From: Tepidiformaceae bacterium | GTDB lineage: Bacteria; Chloroflexota; Dehalococcoidia; Tepidiformales; Tepidiformaceae | Direction of reading: 5' to 3' | NCBI GenBank assembly: GCA_958295975.1 | Contig: OY282446.1 | Coordinates: forward strand, 1,899,289 to 1,963,288 | DNA: 64,000 nucleotides | Part shown: positions 1 to 8,026 of the stretch, one piece after another | Position numbering within the stretch: the first letter of the stretch is position 1 | Layout: each line of letters begins with the position of its first letter | Notes under the pieces: generated by a model | Databases searched by the model: none | What the model was told of the DNA's origin: nothing | The model's input: only the letters and a program-made list of their open reading frames with translations | Translations under genes and position numbers: made by a program

Positions 1-633
1 ACGGGCCGCCTCGGCGGGGTCGTCGGTGAGCAGGAAGGCGCCGCCGCTCGCCTGCGCGCGCGCGCCCGTCTCGGCCAGCACGGTCTCGTCCGGGCGGTAG
101 CCGCGGGGCGTGGCCAGACGCACGTCCATGCCCAGCGAGGCCGCCGTCACGATGAGGCTGCTGGACACGTTGTTGCCGTCGCCGATGAAGGCCAGCGAGC
201 GGCCCCGCGGGTCGCCCAGCCGCTCGCGCAGCGTGAGCAGGTCGGCGAGCGCCTGGCAGGGGTGCTCGGCGTCGGTGAGGGCGTTCACGACGGGGATGCC
301 GGAGTGGCGCGCGTACTCCTCCACGATGCCCTGGCCGTAGGTGCGCACGGCCACCACGTCGACGTAGCGGGCGAGCACGCGGGCCACGTCCTGGATCGCC
401 TCGCGCTCGCCCAGCCCCACCTCCTGCGGCGCGAGGTAGATGGTTTCGCCGCCGAGGTGGCGCATGCCCACCTGGAAGCTGACGCGCGTGCGCAGCGAGG
501 GCTTTTCGAAGAGGAGCGCGAGCGTGCGCCCCTCCAGCAGGCGGCGCGGCGCGCGCTTCAGCCCCTCGGCGGTCTCCAGCAGGAACCCGATTTCGGACGG
601 CGTGAGGTCGGCGGCGGCGAGCAGATGGCGCAT
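1..633 (-). CDS. argF: Ornithine carbamoyltransferase, C-terminus cut by window edge
   Basis: Transfers the carbamoyl group from carbamoyl phosphate to ornithine to make citrulline (arginine biosynthesis, cytoplasm). The minus-strand translation starts MRHLLAAADLTPSEI at the ATG ending at 633. It shows the carbamoyl-phosphate loop FEKPSLRTRVSF (Leu in the usual STRTR Thr position), the HPCQALADL motif and FIGDGNNVSSSL at the start of the ornithine-binding domain. About 211 residues are present; family members have about 310, so the C-terminal third lies outside the window. It is divergent from the tRNA cluster. Aspartate carbamoyltransferase is less likely given the FIGDGNN segment. Confidence 0.92.
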   Translation of the reverse strand, partial: MRHLLAAADLTPSEIGFLLETAEGLKRAPRRLLEGRTLALLFEKPSLRTRVSFQVGMRHLGGETIYLAPQEVGLGEREAIQDVARVLARYVDVVAVRTYGQGIVEEYARHSGIPVVNALTDAEHPCQALADLLTLRERLGDPRGRSLAFIGDGNNVSSSLIVTAASLGMDVRLATPRGYRPDETVLAETGARAQASGGAFLLTDDPAEAAR

Positions 634-711
634 CCTTCGAGTCTTGGGGACGCCCCCGCAACGGGCAACGCGCGCCCCTTCCGCGCGCGTTTGGTACGAT
701 CGGGGCGGCGC

Positions 712-787
712 AGGGGTGTAGCTCAGCTGGTAGAGCATCGGCCTCCAAATCCGAGTGTCGCGGGTTCGAGTCCTGCCACCCCTGCCA
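712..787 (+). tRNA. tRNA-Trp (anticodon CCA)
   Basis: Cloverleaf with acceptor arm AGGGGTG (712-718) pairing CACCCCT (777-783), D arm GCTCAGCTGGTAGAGC, anticodon loop CTCCAAA, T arm GCGGGTTCGAGTCCTGC and an encoded 3' CCA. First of three tandem tRNAs. A TACGAT -10-like hexamer at 695-700 is 11 nt upstream; no convincing -35 is seen. Confidence 0.95.
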
Positions 788-842
788 GCCGCGTTCCTTC
801 GCACTTGCCGCAGGGGCGCGCGCTCCCCTACGATCAACGCGG

Positions 843-929
843 GCCCAGGTGGTGGAACCGGCAGACACGCTGTCTTGAGGGGGCAGTGCCCGATTGGGCG
901 TGTGAGTTCAAATCTCACCCTGGGCACCA
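843..929 (+). tRNA. tRNA-Leu (anticodon GAG)
   Basis: Class II tRNA: acceptor GCCCAGG/CCTGGGC, anticodon stem CTGTC/GGCAG around loop TTGAGGG (anticodon GAG), long variable arm TGCCC-GATT-GGGCG, T arm GTGAG-TTCAAAT-CTCAC and an encoded CCA at 927-929. The long variable arm and the anticodon agree on leucine. It sits between tRNA-Trp and tRNA-Cys, probably co-transcribed. Confidence 0.95.
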
Positions 930-932
930 AGC

Positions 933-1006
<74 letters not shown>

Positions 1007-1041
1007 GCCGCCATTCGCCCCTCCCCCACGGAGCATCGCCC

Positions 1042-1740
1042 ATGACCTTCGCCGACACCGTCGCCCGCGCCCGCGCCGCCAACCGCGCCCTGCTTTCGGA
1101 GGTGGAATCGAAGGCGGCGCTGGCCGCGGCGGGCGTGCGCGTGACCGCCACGGAGCTGGCGCGCTCGCGCGAGGAGGTGGCGGCGCTGGCCGAGGCCATG
1201 GGCTTCCCCGTGGCCCTCAAGGTGGTCTCCGCCGACGTGCCCCACAAGAGCGACGTGGGCGGCGTGCGCCTGGGCCTCGCCGGCCGCGCGGACGTGCTCG
1301 CGGCCCACGACGCCATCATGGCCGCCGTCGGCGCCGCCCGCCCCGATGCGGTCGTCGAGGGCGTGGCCGTGCAGGAGATGGCCGCCCCCGGCGTGGAGGT
1401 GATCGTGGGCGTGACGGCGGACCCGCAGTTCGGCCCGGTCATGATGTTCGGCCTCGGCGGCATCATGGTGGAGGTGATGGGCGATGTGGCCTTCCGCCTG
1501 GCCCCCCTCGGCGCGGGCGACGCGCGCGACATGATCGACGAGATCCGGGGGCGTCCGGCGCTCGACGGCGCGCGCGGGCGGCCCCCCGCCGACCTCGACG
1601 CGCTCGCGGACGTGCTGGAGCGCGTCTCCGCCTTCGCGGCGGCCCACCCGGAGGTGCGTGAGCTGGACCTGAACCCCGTCATCGCCTCGCCCGACGGCGC
1701 CGTCGCCGCCGACGCGCGCATCGTGCTCGCGGAGGGCTGA
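1042..1740 (+). CDS. ADP-forming acyl/acetate-CoA ligase, beta (ATP-grasp) subunit
   Basis: Nucleotide-binding half of an ADP-forming acyl-CoA synthetase, which couples acyl-CoA hydrolysis to ATP synthesis or activates the acid in reverse. The 232-residue product from ATG 1042 is an ATP-grasp_5 domain: FPVALKV (about residues 53-59), HKSDVGGV just after it, the glycine-rich MMFGLGGIMVEVMGD and a C-terminal ELDLNPV motif. The reading frame is open back to 262, but that extension crosses the tRNAs and is not coding. The alpha-subunit gene starts 1 nt after the stop, so they form one transcription unit. Substrate (acetate, branched-chain or aryl acid) cannot be told. Confidence 0.9.
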   Translation: MTFADTVARARAANRALLSEVESKAALAAAGVRVTATELARSREEVAALAEAMGFPVALKVVSADVPHKSDVGGVRLGLAGRADVLAAHDAIMAAVGAARPDAVVEGVAVQEMAAPGVEVIVGVTADPQFGPVMMFGLGGIMVEVMGDVAFRLAPLGAGDARDMIDEIRGRPALDGARGRPPADLDALADVLERVSAFAAAHPEVRELDLNPVIASPDGAVAADARIVLAEG

Positions 1741-1741
1741 G

Positions 1742-3160
1742 ATGGGCGTGCCCGGCCATCCGCTGGACCGCATGTTCAACCCGCGCACGGTCGCGGTGGT
1801 CGGCGACAAGGGGCCGAACTACATGTGGCTTCGCAACAACCAGCCCTTCCGCGAACGGGGCGGCAACCTCTATTCCGTGCAGATCGACGAGAAGGAGATC
1901 GCGGGCATCGAGGAATTGGGCGTGCCCAACTACCCGTCCGTCGCGGCCATCCCCGATGCGGTCGACTACGCCGTCGTGGCCGTGCCGCGGCACGTCGCGC
2001 CCCACGTGCTGCGGGACCTGATCGCGGCGAAGGCGGGGGGCGCGGCCTTCTTCACCTCCGGCTTCGCGGAGACGGGCGAGGAGCTGGGCATCGAGCTGCA
2101 GGAGCGGCTCACGGTCATGGCGCGCGAGTCCGGCTTCAACGTCGTCGGCCCCAACTGCATGGGGCTCTATCTGCCGAAGGTCGGCGTGCGCTTCCACCCA
2201 GAGGTTCCCGTGGCCGGAGACGGGCGCACGGGCTTCCTCTCGCAGTCGGGCACGCACGGCATCATGTTCAGCCTCGTGATGGGCGCGCACGGGCTGCGCC
2301 TGAGCCGCTGCGCCAGCTTCGGCAACGCCATCGCGCTCGACATCCCCGACTACCTCGACTACCTGACGCGCGACCCGGAGACGGACGTCATCGCCATGTA
2401 CGCGGAGGGCGTGCGCGACGGCCCGCGCTTCGCGCGCGCCCTGCGCGAGGCCACGGCGCGCAAGCCGGTGGTGGTGTGGAAGGGCGGGCAGACGGAGGCG
2501 GGCGCGCGCGCCACCATGTCGCACACGGCCTCGCTGGCCGCGCCCCACGCCGTCTGGCGCGGCATCATGCGCCAGTGCGGCGCCATCCCCACGGACGGCC
2601 TCGACGAGACGGTCGACGTGGTGAAAACGCTGCTCGACGCGAAACCGGCGACGGGCAAGCGTTTCGCCCTCATGGCCATGACGGGCGGGCAGTCGGTCTC
2701 CATGACGGACGCCTTCGCGCGCGAGGGCTTCGAGGTGGGGCCGCTGGCGGAGCGCTCCTCCGACGAGCTGGCGAGCTTCTTCAACACCGTCGGCGGCAGC
2801 TTCCGCAACCCGCTCGACATGGCGGGCACGGTGCAGGGCAAGGTCGAGGTGCTGGAGCGCATCCTCGCCATCCTCGAGGCGGACGAGACGGTGGACGCCA
2901 TGGCGATGGAGCAGTCGGCCATGTTCGGGGCGCGGCAGTGGAAGGAGCACCCGGAGCGGCTGGACGCCCTGCTGGACGCGCTGGCGGCCCACGCCGAACG
3001 CTCGGCCAAGCCCTTCCTGATGGTGATGCATCCGGCGCACGAGGAGGCCTACGTGGCGGAGCTGCGGCTGCGCTTCGCGGAGCGGCGCATCCCCCTCTTC
3101 CCCAGCTTCGAGCGCGCCGCCGCCGCCGCGCGGGCGCTCCCCCACGCCATCCGCGCCTAA
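1742..3160 (+). CDS. ADP-forming acyl/acetate-CoA ligase, alpha (CoA-binding) subunit
   Basis: Partner of the preceding ATP-grasp subunit. The 472-residue product has an N-terminal CoA-binding Rossmann domain (RTVAVVGDKG), a succinyl-CoA-ligase-like segment with SQSGTHGIMFS, and MSHTASLAAP, in which His261 aligns with the family's phosphorylated histidine (family knowledge). The order beta then alpha as separate genes is less common than a single fused 700-residue chain. The start ATG 1742 leaves a 1-nt gap to the beta stop, implying translational coupling. Convergent with maf: the two stops lie within 4 nt of each other. Confidence 0.88.
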   Translation: MGVPGHPLDRMFNPRTVAVVGDKGPNYMWLRNNQPFRERGGNLYSVQIDEKEIAGIEELGVPNYPSVAAIPDAVDYAVVAVPRHVAPHVLRDLIAAKAGGAAFFTSGFAETGEELGIELQERLTVMARESGFNVVGPNCMGLYLPKVGVRFHPEVPVAGDGRTGFLSQSGTHGIMFSLVMGAHGLRLSRCASFGNAIALDIPDYLDYLTRDPETDVIAMYAEGVRDGPRFARALREATARKPVVVWKGGQTEAGARATMSHTASLAAPHAVWRGIMRQCGAIPTDGLDETVDVVKTLLDAKPATGKRFALMAMTGGQSVSMTDAFAREGFEVGPLAERSSDELASFFNTVGGSFRNPLDMAGTVQGKVEVLERILAILEADETVDAMAMEQSAMFGARQWKEHPERLDALLDALAAHAERSAKPFLMVMHPAHEEAYVAELRLRFAERRIPLFPSFERAAAAARALPHAIRA

Positions 3161-3762
3161 CGCTCGGGGCAGGCGGCGCAGCGCGCGAGGGCGCGGTGGG
3201 GTTCGGAGGCGGTCGCGCCCGCGCGCGCGAGCATGGCGCGCAACCGCCACAGGGGCAGCCCCATGACCGCGCAGTAGCAGCCGTTGAGCGCCGCCACCGC
3301 GCCCGCGTCCTCGTCCTGGATGGCGTAGGCCCCGGCCTTGTCGAGCGGGCGTCCGCTGGCCACGTAGGCGGCGATGGCCCCGTCGGCGAGGTCCGCCAGC
3401 CGCACCGTGGCGACGCTGACATCGCTGGCCGCGCCGTGCGGCCACGCGAGCGCCACGCCCGTCGCGACCAGATGCGACCGGCCCCGCAGCGCCCGCAGCA
3501 TGGCGACGGCGTCGGCGGCGTCGCGGGGCTTGCCGTAGGTGCGCGAGCCGTCGTGCACGATGGTGTCCGCGCCGACGACGATCGCGCGCGGATGGCGGCG
3601 CGCGACCGCCTGCGCCTTCCCGCGCGCGAGCCGCCGCGCGTCGTCGCGGGGGTCGCCGCCCGCGCGTTCGTCGATATTGGCGGGGTCCACGGCGAATTCG
3701 TCGAGGAGGGCGCGCAGCAGCTCATGGCGGCGGGGCGAGGCGGAGGCCAGCGCCACGCGCAC
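3157..3762 (-). CDS. maf: Maf-like nucleoside-triphosphate pyrophosphatase
   Basis: House-cleaning pyrophosphatase of the Maf/YhdE family, which hydrolyses non-canonical or canonical dTTP/UTP-type nucleotides. About 201 residues. The N-terminal substrate loop is LASASPRRHELL, followed by VVGADTIVHDG with the catalytic Asp and DKAGAYAIQDEDAGAV; all are family hallmarks. The likely start is GTG 3762, 8 nt after the TGA of the rRNA methyltransferase gene; an in-frame GTG at 3756 is an alternative. The tail past residue 190 (CAACPER) is cysteine-bearing and unconserved. It overlaps the last bases of the convergent acyl-CoA ligase alpha gene. Confidence 0.9.
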   Translation of the reverse strand: MRVALASASPRRHELLRALLDEFAVDPANIDERAGGDPRDDARRLARGKAQAVARRHPRAIVVGADTIVHDGSRTYGKPRDAADAVAMLRALRGRSHLVATGVALAWPHGAASDVSVATVRLADLADGAIAAYVASGRPLDKAGAYAIQDEDAGAVAALNGCYCAVMGLPLWRLRAMLARAGATASEPHRALARCAACPER

Positions 3763-3770
3763 GGGCGGGC

Positions 3771-4982
3771 TCAGGCGGGAACGCGCGCGAGCCGCGCCAC
3801 GCACTCGACGTGCGCCGTCTGCGGGAACATGTCGATGGGCGTGACCCGTTCGAGGGCGTAGCCCCCGGCGACGAGGCGGCGCAGGTCGCGCGCCAGCGTG
3901 GTGGGGTTGCAGGACACGTAGACGATGACGGGGGGCGCGAGTTCCGCCAGCGCCTCCAGCGCCTCGGGGGCGCAGCCCGCGCGCGGCGGGTCGAGCAACA
4001 CCACGGAGGGGGACGCGCCCAGTTCGGGCAGCAGCGCCTCCACCTTGCCGCGGCGGAACTCGACGTTCTCCAGCCCGGCCAGGTTGACCTCGGCGTCGCG
4101 CAGGGCGGAGGGCGATTCCTCGATGGCGATGACGCGCCCGAAGCGCGCGGCGAAGAGCGCGGCGAAGACGCCCACGCCCGCGTAGGCGTCGACCAGCAGC
4201 TCGCCGCGCGGGGGCAGCTCGGCCCCGGCGAGGGCCGCGAGCCGTTCCGCCTGGGCGCTGTTCACCTGGAAGAAGGAGGAGGCGCTCACCTGGAAGCGCC
4301 GCCCGCCGAGCTCCTCGACGTAGCGGTCCGCCGCGCCCTCCCCGGCGAGCGCCTCGACGGCGGGCGCGACCAGCGCGGCGCCGGTGGCGGCGTTGTGGCG
4401 CAGCTGAATCTGGTGGAAGCCGCGGGCGTGGCCCTGCACGCGCGGCAGGACGCCGTTCACCCACGGGTCCGCGATGGGGCAGTCCGTGACGCGCAGCAGG
4501 CCGCGCCCGCGGCGGTGGATGAAGCCGGCGTCGCCGAAGCGGCGTCCCGTGGAGAGGCGCACGTGGTTGCGGTAGGCCCAGGGATCGTCGGCCCCGACCA
4601 CGGGCCGCACGGGCGCGTCCGCGAGGCCGCCGATGCGCGCCAGCTGCTCGCGCACGATGCCTTCCTTGGCGGCCAGCTGGGCGGGATAGTCGAGGTGCTG
4701 CAGCTGGCAGCCGCCGCATTCGCCGAAGAGGGCGCAGCGCGGCTCGACGCGGCTGCGCGAGGGTTCGAGCACGCGCGCGACCACGCCCTCCGCGTAGTCG
4801 GAATGGACGCGCTCGACGGTGACCTCGACCAGTTCGCCCGGGGCGGCGAAGTCGACCATGAGCGCCCTGCCGTCGGGCAGGCGCGCCAGCCCGCGCCCGC
4901 CCGCCACCAGGCGCTCGACGCGCACGGTGCGGAGGCGCTCCTCCTCGGGGATCTCCTGACGGCGACGGCGGCGGCGGGTCAT
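3771..4982 (-). CDS. TrmA/RlmD-family class I SAM-dependent RNA uracil-5-methyltransferase
   Basis: Methylates a uridine C5 in 23S rRNA or tRNA. The 403-residue protein begins with a basic patch MTRRRRRRQE, then a TRAM-like beta domain. The 4Fe-4S cysteines are CALFGECGGCQLQH plus a later VTDCP. The SAM site is VDAYAGVGVFAALF and LLDPPRAG, and the catalytic nucleophile is in VSCNPTTLARD. RlmD (RumA) and RlmCD both fit. A TACGCT box at 4989-4994 lies 6 nt before the ATG with no Shine-Dalgarno sequence, predicting a leaderless mRNA. maf follows and is probably co-transcribed. Confidence 0.88.
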   Translation of the reverse strand: MTRRRRRRQEIPEEERLRTVRVERLVAGGRGLARLPDGRALMVDFAAPGELVEVTVERVHSDYAEGVVARVLEPSRSRVEPRCALFGECGGCQLQHLDYPAQLAAKEGIVREQLARIGGLADAPVRPVVGADDPWAYRNHVRLSTGRRFGDAGFIHRRGRGLLRVTDCPIADPWVNGVLPRVQGHARGFHQIQLRHNAATGAALVAPAVEALAGEGAADRYVEELGGRRFQVSASSFFQVNSAQAERLAALAGAELPPRGELLVDAYAGVGVFAALFAARFGRVIAIEESPSALRDAEVNLAGLENVEFRRGKVEALLPELGASPSVVLLDPPRAGCAPEALEALAELAPPVIVYVSCNPTTLARDLRRLVAGGYALERVTPIDMFPQTAHVECVARLARVPA

Positions 4983-4988
4983 GCCGCC

Positions 4989-4994
4989 AGCGTA
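4989..4994 (-). promoter_or_regulatory. -10 box TACGCT, leaderless start
   Basis: TACGCT on the minus strand ends 6 nt before the ATG at 4982, so transcription would start at or within 1 nt of the start codon. Confidence 0.5.
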
Positions 4995-5022
4995 CGCGCG
5001 AACCCGCGTAGGCGGCGAACCG

Positions 5023-7455
5023 TCAGTCGAAGGCGCCCGCGGCGGCGAGGTCGGCGATGCGGTCGGCGTCGTAGCCGAGCAGCTCGCGCAGGACGCGCTC
5101 GGTGTCCGCGCCCACCACGGGCGGCGCGCCCACGCGCGCGGGCGTGCGCGAGAGGCGGAAGCGGGAGCCTTCCACCACGCTCTCGCCGTGGAGGGCGTGA
5201 GGGGCGCGCGCGAAGTGGCCGCGGTGCGCGAGCTGCGCGTCGCGTTCGGCGTCGCGCGAGCGCAGGACGGCGTGGGCGGGCACGCCCGCGGCCTGCAGGA
5301 CGCGCTCGGCCTCGTGCGGCGGGCGTTGCTCCGTCCAGGCGGCGATGGCGGCGTCGATTTCGTCCTGCCGCGCGAGCCGCCCGGCGAGGTCCGCGTGCCG
5401 TTCGTCGCGGGCCAGGTCGGGCCGTTCGATGGCCGCGCAGAGGCGCGCCCAGTCGCCGTCGCCGCGCACGGCCACGGCCACCCAGTCGTCGTCGCCGCGG
5501 GCGGGGTAGACGCCGTGTGGGGCCATGTACGGGTCGCGGTTGCCGAGGCGGCTGGCCACGCGCCCCGTGAGCTGGCAGTCGAGCAGCCAGGGCGTGAGGA
5601 AGTGGAGGGCGCTCTCCACCTGCGAGTGGTCGAGGTAGCAGCCCTCGCCCGTGCGGCGGCGATGGTCGAGCGCGGCCAGCAGCGCCGCCAGCGCGAAGCG
5701 GGGCGCGACCGTGTCGGTGTAGGCGCCGAAGGGGCCCGCGGGCGCGCGGTCGGGGTCGCCGGTCAGGTCGATGAAGCCGGAGATGGCCGCGCCCATCGTG
5801 CCGAAGCCGGAGACGTCGGAGAGCGGGCCGTTCTGGCCGAAGAGGCTGCTGCTGAGCATGATCAGGTCGGGTTTGCGGGCGCGCAGCGACTCGTAGTCGA
5901 GGCCCCAGGCGCGGAAGGCGCGGGGCGCGAACGATTCGGCCACCACGTCCACGCGGGCCGCGAGTTCGCGCGCCAGCCCGCGGCCCGCCTCGCTGGAGAG
6001 GTTGAGTGCGAGGCCGAGCTTGCCCGCGTTCATGTTGTCGAAGAAGAGCGAGTTCTGGGGCGCGAACACGCCGCCGTGGAAGGGCGCCATGGAGCGCCCC
6101 GTGCCCGGGCGCGAGGGCGATTCCACGCGGATCACGGTGGCCCCGTAGTCGGCCAGCACGCGCGTCGTCACCGGGCCCGCCATCACCCACGTGAAGTCGA
6201 GCACGCGCAGCCCCTCCAGCGGCGGGGCGGCCTCCGGCGCGGACGGCGGCGCGGGCCGCGGGCGGGGAGGCTCGGCGAGCACGTCCGCCGTGTGCTCGCC
6301 GAGGCGGGGCGTGGGGCGTTCCGCGCGCGCGGGCGCGTTCGACAGGCGCACGGCGGGGCCGGGGTGGCGCGCCTCGCGGCTGGCCACGGGCAGGGCGCGC
6401 CAGTAGCCGCGCGCCTCCAGCTGCGGGTTCTCCAGCGTCTCGGGGACGGTGGCCACGGGCAGGATGAGCAGACGGCGGCGCAGCGCCTCCGCCAGCAGCT
6501 CCGCCTTCGTCTTCGTCTTCAGGAAGGCGTCCACGATGCCGAGCACGCGCTCCAGCTCGGACTGCGGCTCCTCGCCGCGCTGCAGCAGGGCGGCGTAGCC
6601 GATCCAGTCCTTGTCGCGCGTGGCCGCGTCGCAGCCGCCCTCCTCGTGAATCCACTGCATGAGGCGCGCGGTGAAGGGGCCGACGGAGTGGCCGAAGAAG
6701 AAGGTGAGGGAGACGCAGCCGTCCTTCGCCTCCCAGACGAGCTTGAGCAGGACGGGGCCGACGACGGCGCCGCCCGCCACGCGCACCGTCTCCGGCGCGC
6801 CCCCGACGGCGTTCACGAGCTGCCCCATGGCGCCCAGGTTGGCCGACTGCTGGGCGGAGACGTCGACGTGCTGGCCGAGGCCCGAGCGCTCCCGTTCGGC
6901 CAGCGCCACGAGGGCCGCGCCCGCCGCCTCCGCCCCCGCGTGTGCGAACGACTGGGGCACGCTCACGCGCACGGGGGGCCGGTCCGCCGAACCGGCGATG
7001 TGCACCGAGCCCGAAGCCGCGGCCACGGTGAGGTCGGTGGCCGCGTTGCGCGCCTTCGGCCCGTCCCCCCCGAAGGCGCTGATGGAGACGTACACGAGCG
7101 CCGGATTGACGGCGGCGAGGTCGTCGTGGCCGAGGCCGCGCGCGGCCATCGCGCCGGGGTCGGCGGACTCGACGAGGACGTCGGCGGATGCGGCCAGCCG
7201 CAGCAACGCCGCGCGCCCGTCGGGAGCGTCGAGGTCGAGCGCGACGCCGCGGCGGTTGCGCGCGTACGCCGCCCAGAAGAGCGAGCGCTCGCCCGCGGGC
7301 GCGGCGTCCGGCGGCAGCAGGGGCGGGACGTGGCGCGCGCTCGACCCGCCGGGCGGCTCGACGAGGATCACGTCCGCGCCGAGCTCCGCCAGCACGTGGC
7401 CGCAGAGCAGGCCGCGCTCGTCCGTCAGGTCGAGCACGCGGTACGGGCTGAGCAT
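5023..7455 (-). CDS. Fused tandem CaiB/BaiF (class III) CoA-transferase
   Basis: An 810-residue chain with two complete family III CoA-transferase modules. Module 1 (about residues 1-400) opens with YRVLDLTDERGLLCGHVLAE; module 2 (from about residue 420) opens with LRVLDFTWVMAGPVTTRVLA. Each has a GRADVVVE/YVS-type core. Single-domain members are about 400 residues. Family III enzymes move CoA between acyl-CoA and a free acid. The N-module resembles the truncated gene at 62748, and the split pair at 49777-52313 has the same two-module content. A TACCAT box at 7463-7468 is 7 nt before the ATG. Substrate unknown. Confidence 0.87.
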   Translation of the reverse strand: MLSPYRVLDLTDERGLLCGHVLAELGADVILVEPPGGSSARHVPPLLPPDAAPAGERSLFWAAYARNRRGVALDLDAPDGRAALLRLAASADVLVESADPGAMAARGLGHDDLAAVNPALVYVSISAFGGDGPKARNAATDLTVAAASGSVHIAGSADRPPVRVSVPQSFAHAGAEAAGAALVALAERERSGLGQHVDVSAQQSANLGAMGQLVNAVGGAPETVRVAGGAVVGPVLLKLVWEAKDGCVSLTFFFGHSVGPFTARLMQWIHEEGGCDAATRDKDWIGYAALLQRGEEPQSELERVLGIVDAFLKTKTKAELLAEALRRRLLILPVATVPETLENPQLEARGYWRALPVASREARHPGPAVRLSNAPARAERPTPRLGEHTADVLAEPPRPRPAPPSAPEAAPPLEGLRVLDFTWVMAGPVTTRVLADYGATVIRVESPSRPGTGRSMAPFHGGVFAPQNSLFFDNMNAGKLGLALNLSSEAGRGLARELAARVDVVAESFAPRAFRAWGLDYESLRARKPDLIMLSSSLFGQNGPLSDVSGFGTMGAAISGFIDLTGDPDRAPAGPFGAYTDTVAPRFALAALLAALDHRRRTGEGCYLDHSQVESALHFLTPWLLDCQLTGRVASRLGNRDPYMAPHGVYPARGDDDWVAVAVRGDGDWARLCAAIERPDLARDERHADLAGRLARQDEIDAAIAAWTEQRPPHEAERVLQAAGVPAHAVLRSRDAERDAQLAHRGHFARAPHALHGESVVEGSRFRLSRTPARVGAPPVVGADTERVLRELLGYDADRIADLAAAGAFD

Positions 7456-7462
7456 GGCGCGG

Positions 7463-7468
7463 ATGGTA
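7463..7468 (-). promoter_or_regulatory. -10 box TACCAT, leaderless start
   Basis: TACCAT on the minus strand, 7 nt before the ATG at 7455; no Shine-Dalgarno sequence fits in between. Confidence 0.5.
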
Positions 7469-7489
7469 GCAGGAGCGTTCCGGCGGCGG

Positions 7490-7903
7490 TCAGCCGCGGC
7501 AGGAGGCGCAGCGGCCGTACAGCTCGGCGCTGTGGGCGTCGAGCGCGAACCCGGCGGCGGCGGCGTTGCGCTCGATGGCGTCGTCGAGCGCGGGGTCGCT
7601 GAACTCGGCGACGGCGCCGCAGCCGCCGCAGATGAGGTGGTGGTGGTGCTCGCCGCTGCCGGCGCGCTGGTAGCGCACGCCGCCGTCCTCCAGGGGCAGG
7701 CGGCAGACGAGCTCGAGCTCGGACAGCAGCTTGACCGTGCGGAAGACGGTGGCGCGCCCGATGTCGGGCAGGCGCGCGCTCAGCTGCTCGATGGTGAAGG
7801 GGCGCGGGCTGTGCGCGATGGCGTCGAGCACGGCGCGCCGCGTGGCGGTGAGGCGGTGGCCCGTGTCCTCGAGGCGCGTGGCGGAATCCGTGGCCGTGCT
7901 CAC
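7490..7903 (-). CDS. zur: Fur-family metalloregulator, probably Zur
   Basis: 137-residue Fur-superfamily repressor. It has an N-terminal winged helix (TATRRAVLDAIAH, then GRATVFRTVKLLSEL as recognition helix), a metal-sensing HHHHLICGGCG segment and a second CxxC in the C-terminal GRCASCRG; the two CxxC pairs form the structural zinc site. The start is taken as GTG 7903 (VSTATDSATRLEDTG). Its divergent neighbour is a zinc ABC importer (znuA-C-B), and a 6-bp inverted repeat lies in the shared 123-nt intergenic region, so zinc sensing (Zur) fits better than iron. A Fur or PerR function cannot be excluded. Confidence 0.85.
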   Translation of the reverse strand: MSTATDSATRLEDTGHRLTATRRAVLDAIAHSPRPFTIEQLSARLPDIGRATVFRTVKLLSELELVCRLPLEDGGVRYQRAGSGEHHHHLICGGCGAVAEFSDPALDDAIERNAAAAGFALDAHSAELYGRCASCRG

Positions 7904-7955
7904 CGGTTCAGTCTGCTTTCGCGCGAAGGGGCTGTCAACGGCCCGCCAGCGTGAT

Positions 7956-7984
7956 TTGACACAAAGTATCACCATCCCCATGAT
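7956..7984 (+). promoter_or_regulatory. Promoter of znuA
   Basis: -35 TTGACA (7956-7961), 17-nt spacer, -10 CATGAT (7979-7984), followed by an AGGAG Shine-Dalgarno sequence at about 8016-8020 ahead of the znuA ATG at 8027. One of the few consensus -35 boxes in the window. Confidence 0.55.
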
Positions 7985-7986
7985 AC
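7966..7986 (+). promoter_or_regulatory. Candidate Zur operator
   Basis: Perfect inverted repeat GTATCA-(9 nt)-TGATAC. It spans the spacer and -10 of the znuA promoter, between the Fur-family gene and znuA. This placement suits zinc-dependent repression by Zur. The identity of the bound regulator is inferred from position. Confidence 0.55.
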
Positions 7987-8026
7987 GCAGTCGCAGTTGA
8001 GACTCTGAATCAACGAGGAGCCCACG

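Noticed and set aside
1679-3445. Long minus-strand ORF opposite the acyl-CoA ligase genes, and many similar ones across the window
   Set aside because: High-GC shadow frames; low-complexity Arg/Ala/Gly composition, no family motif, and real conserved proteins on the other strand.
3157-4719. 520-residue minus-strand ORF joining Maf with upstream sequence
   Set aside because: The part before residue about 320 is the out-of-frame shadow of the RNA methyltransferase; Maf starts at GTG 3762.
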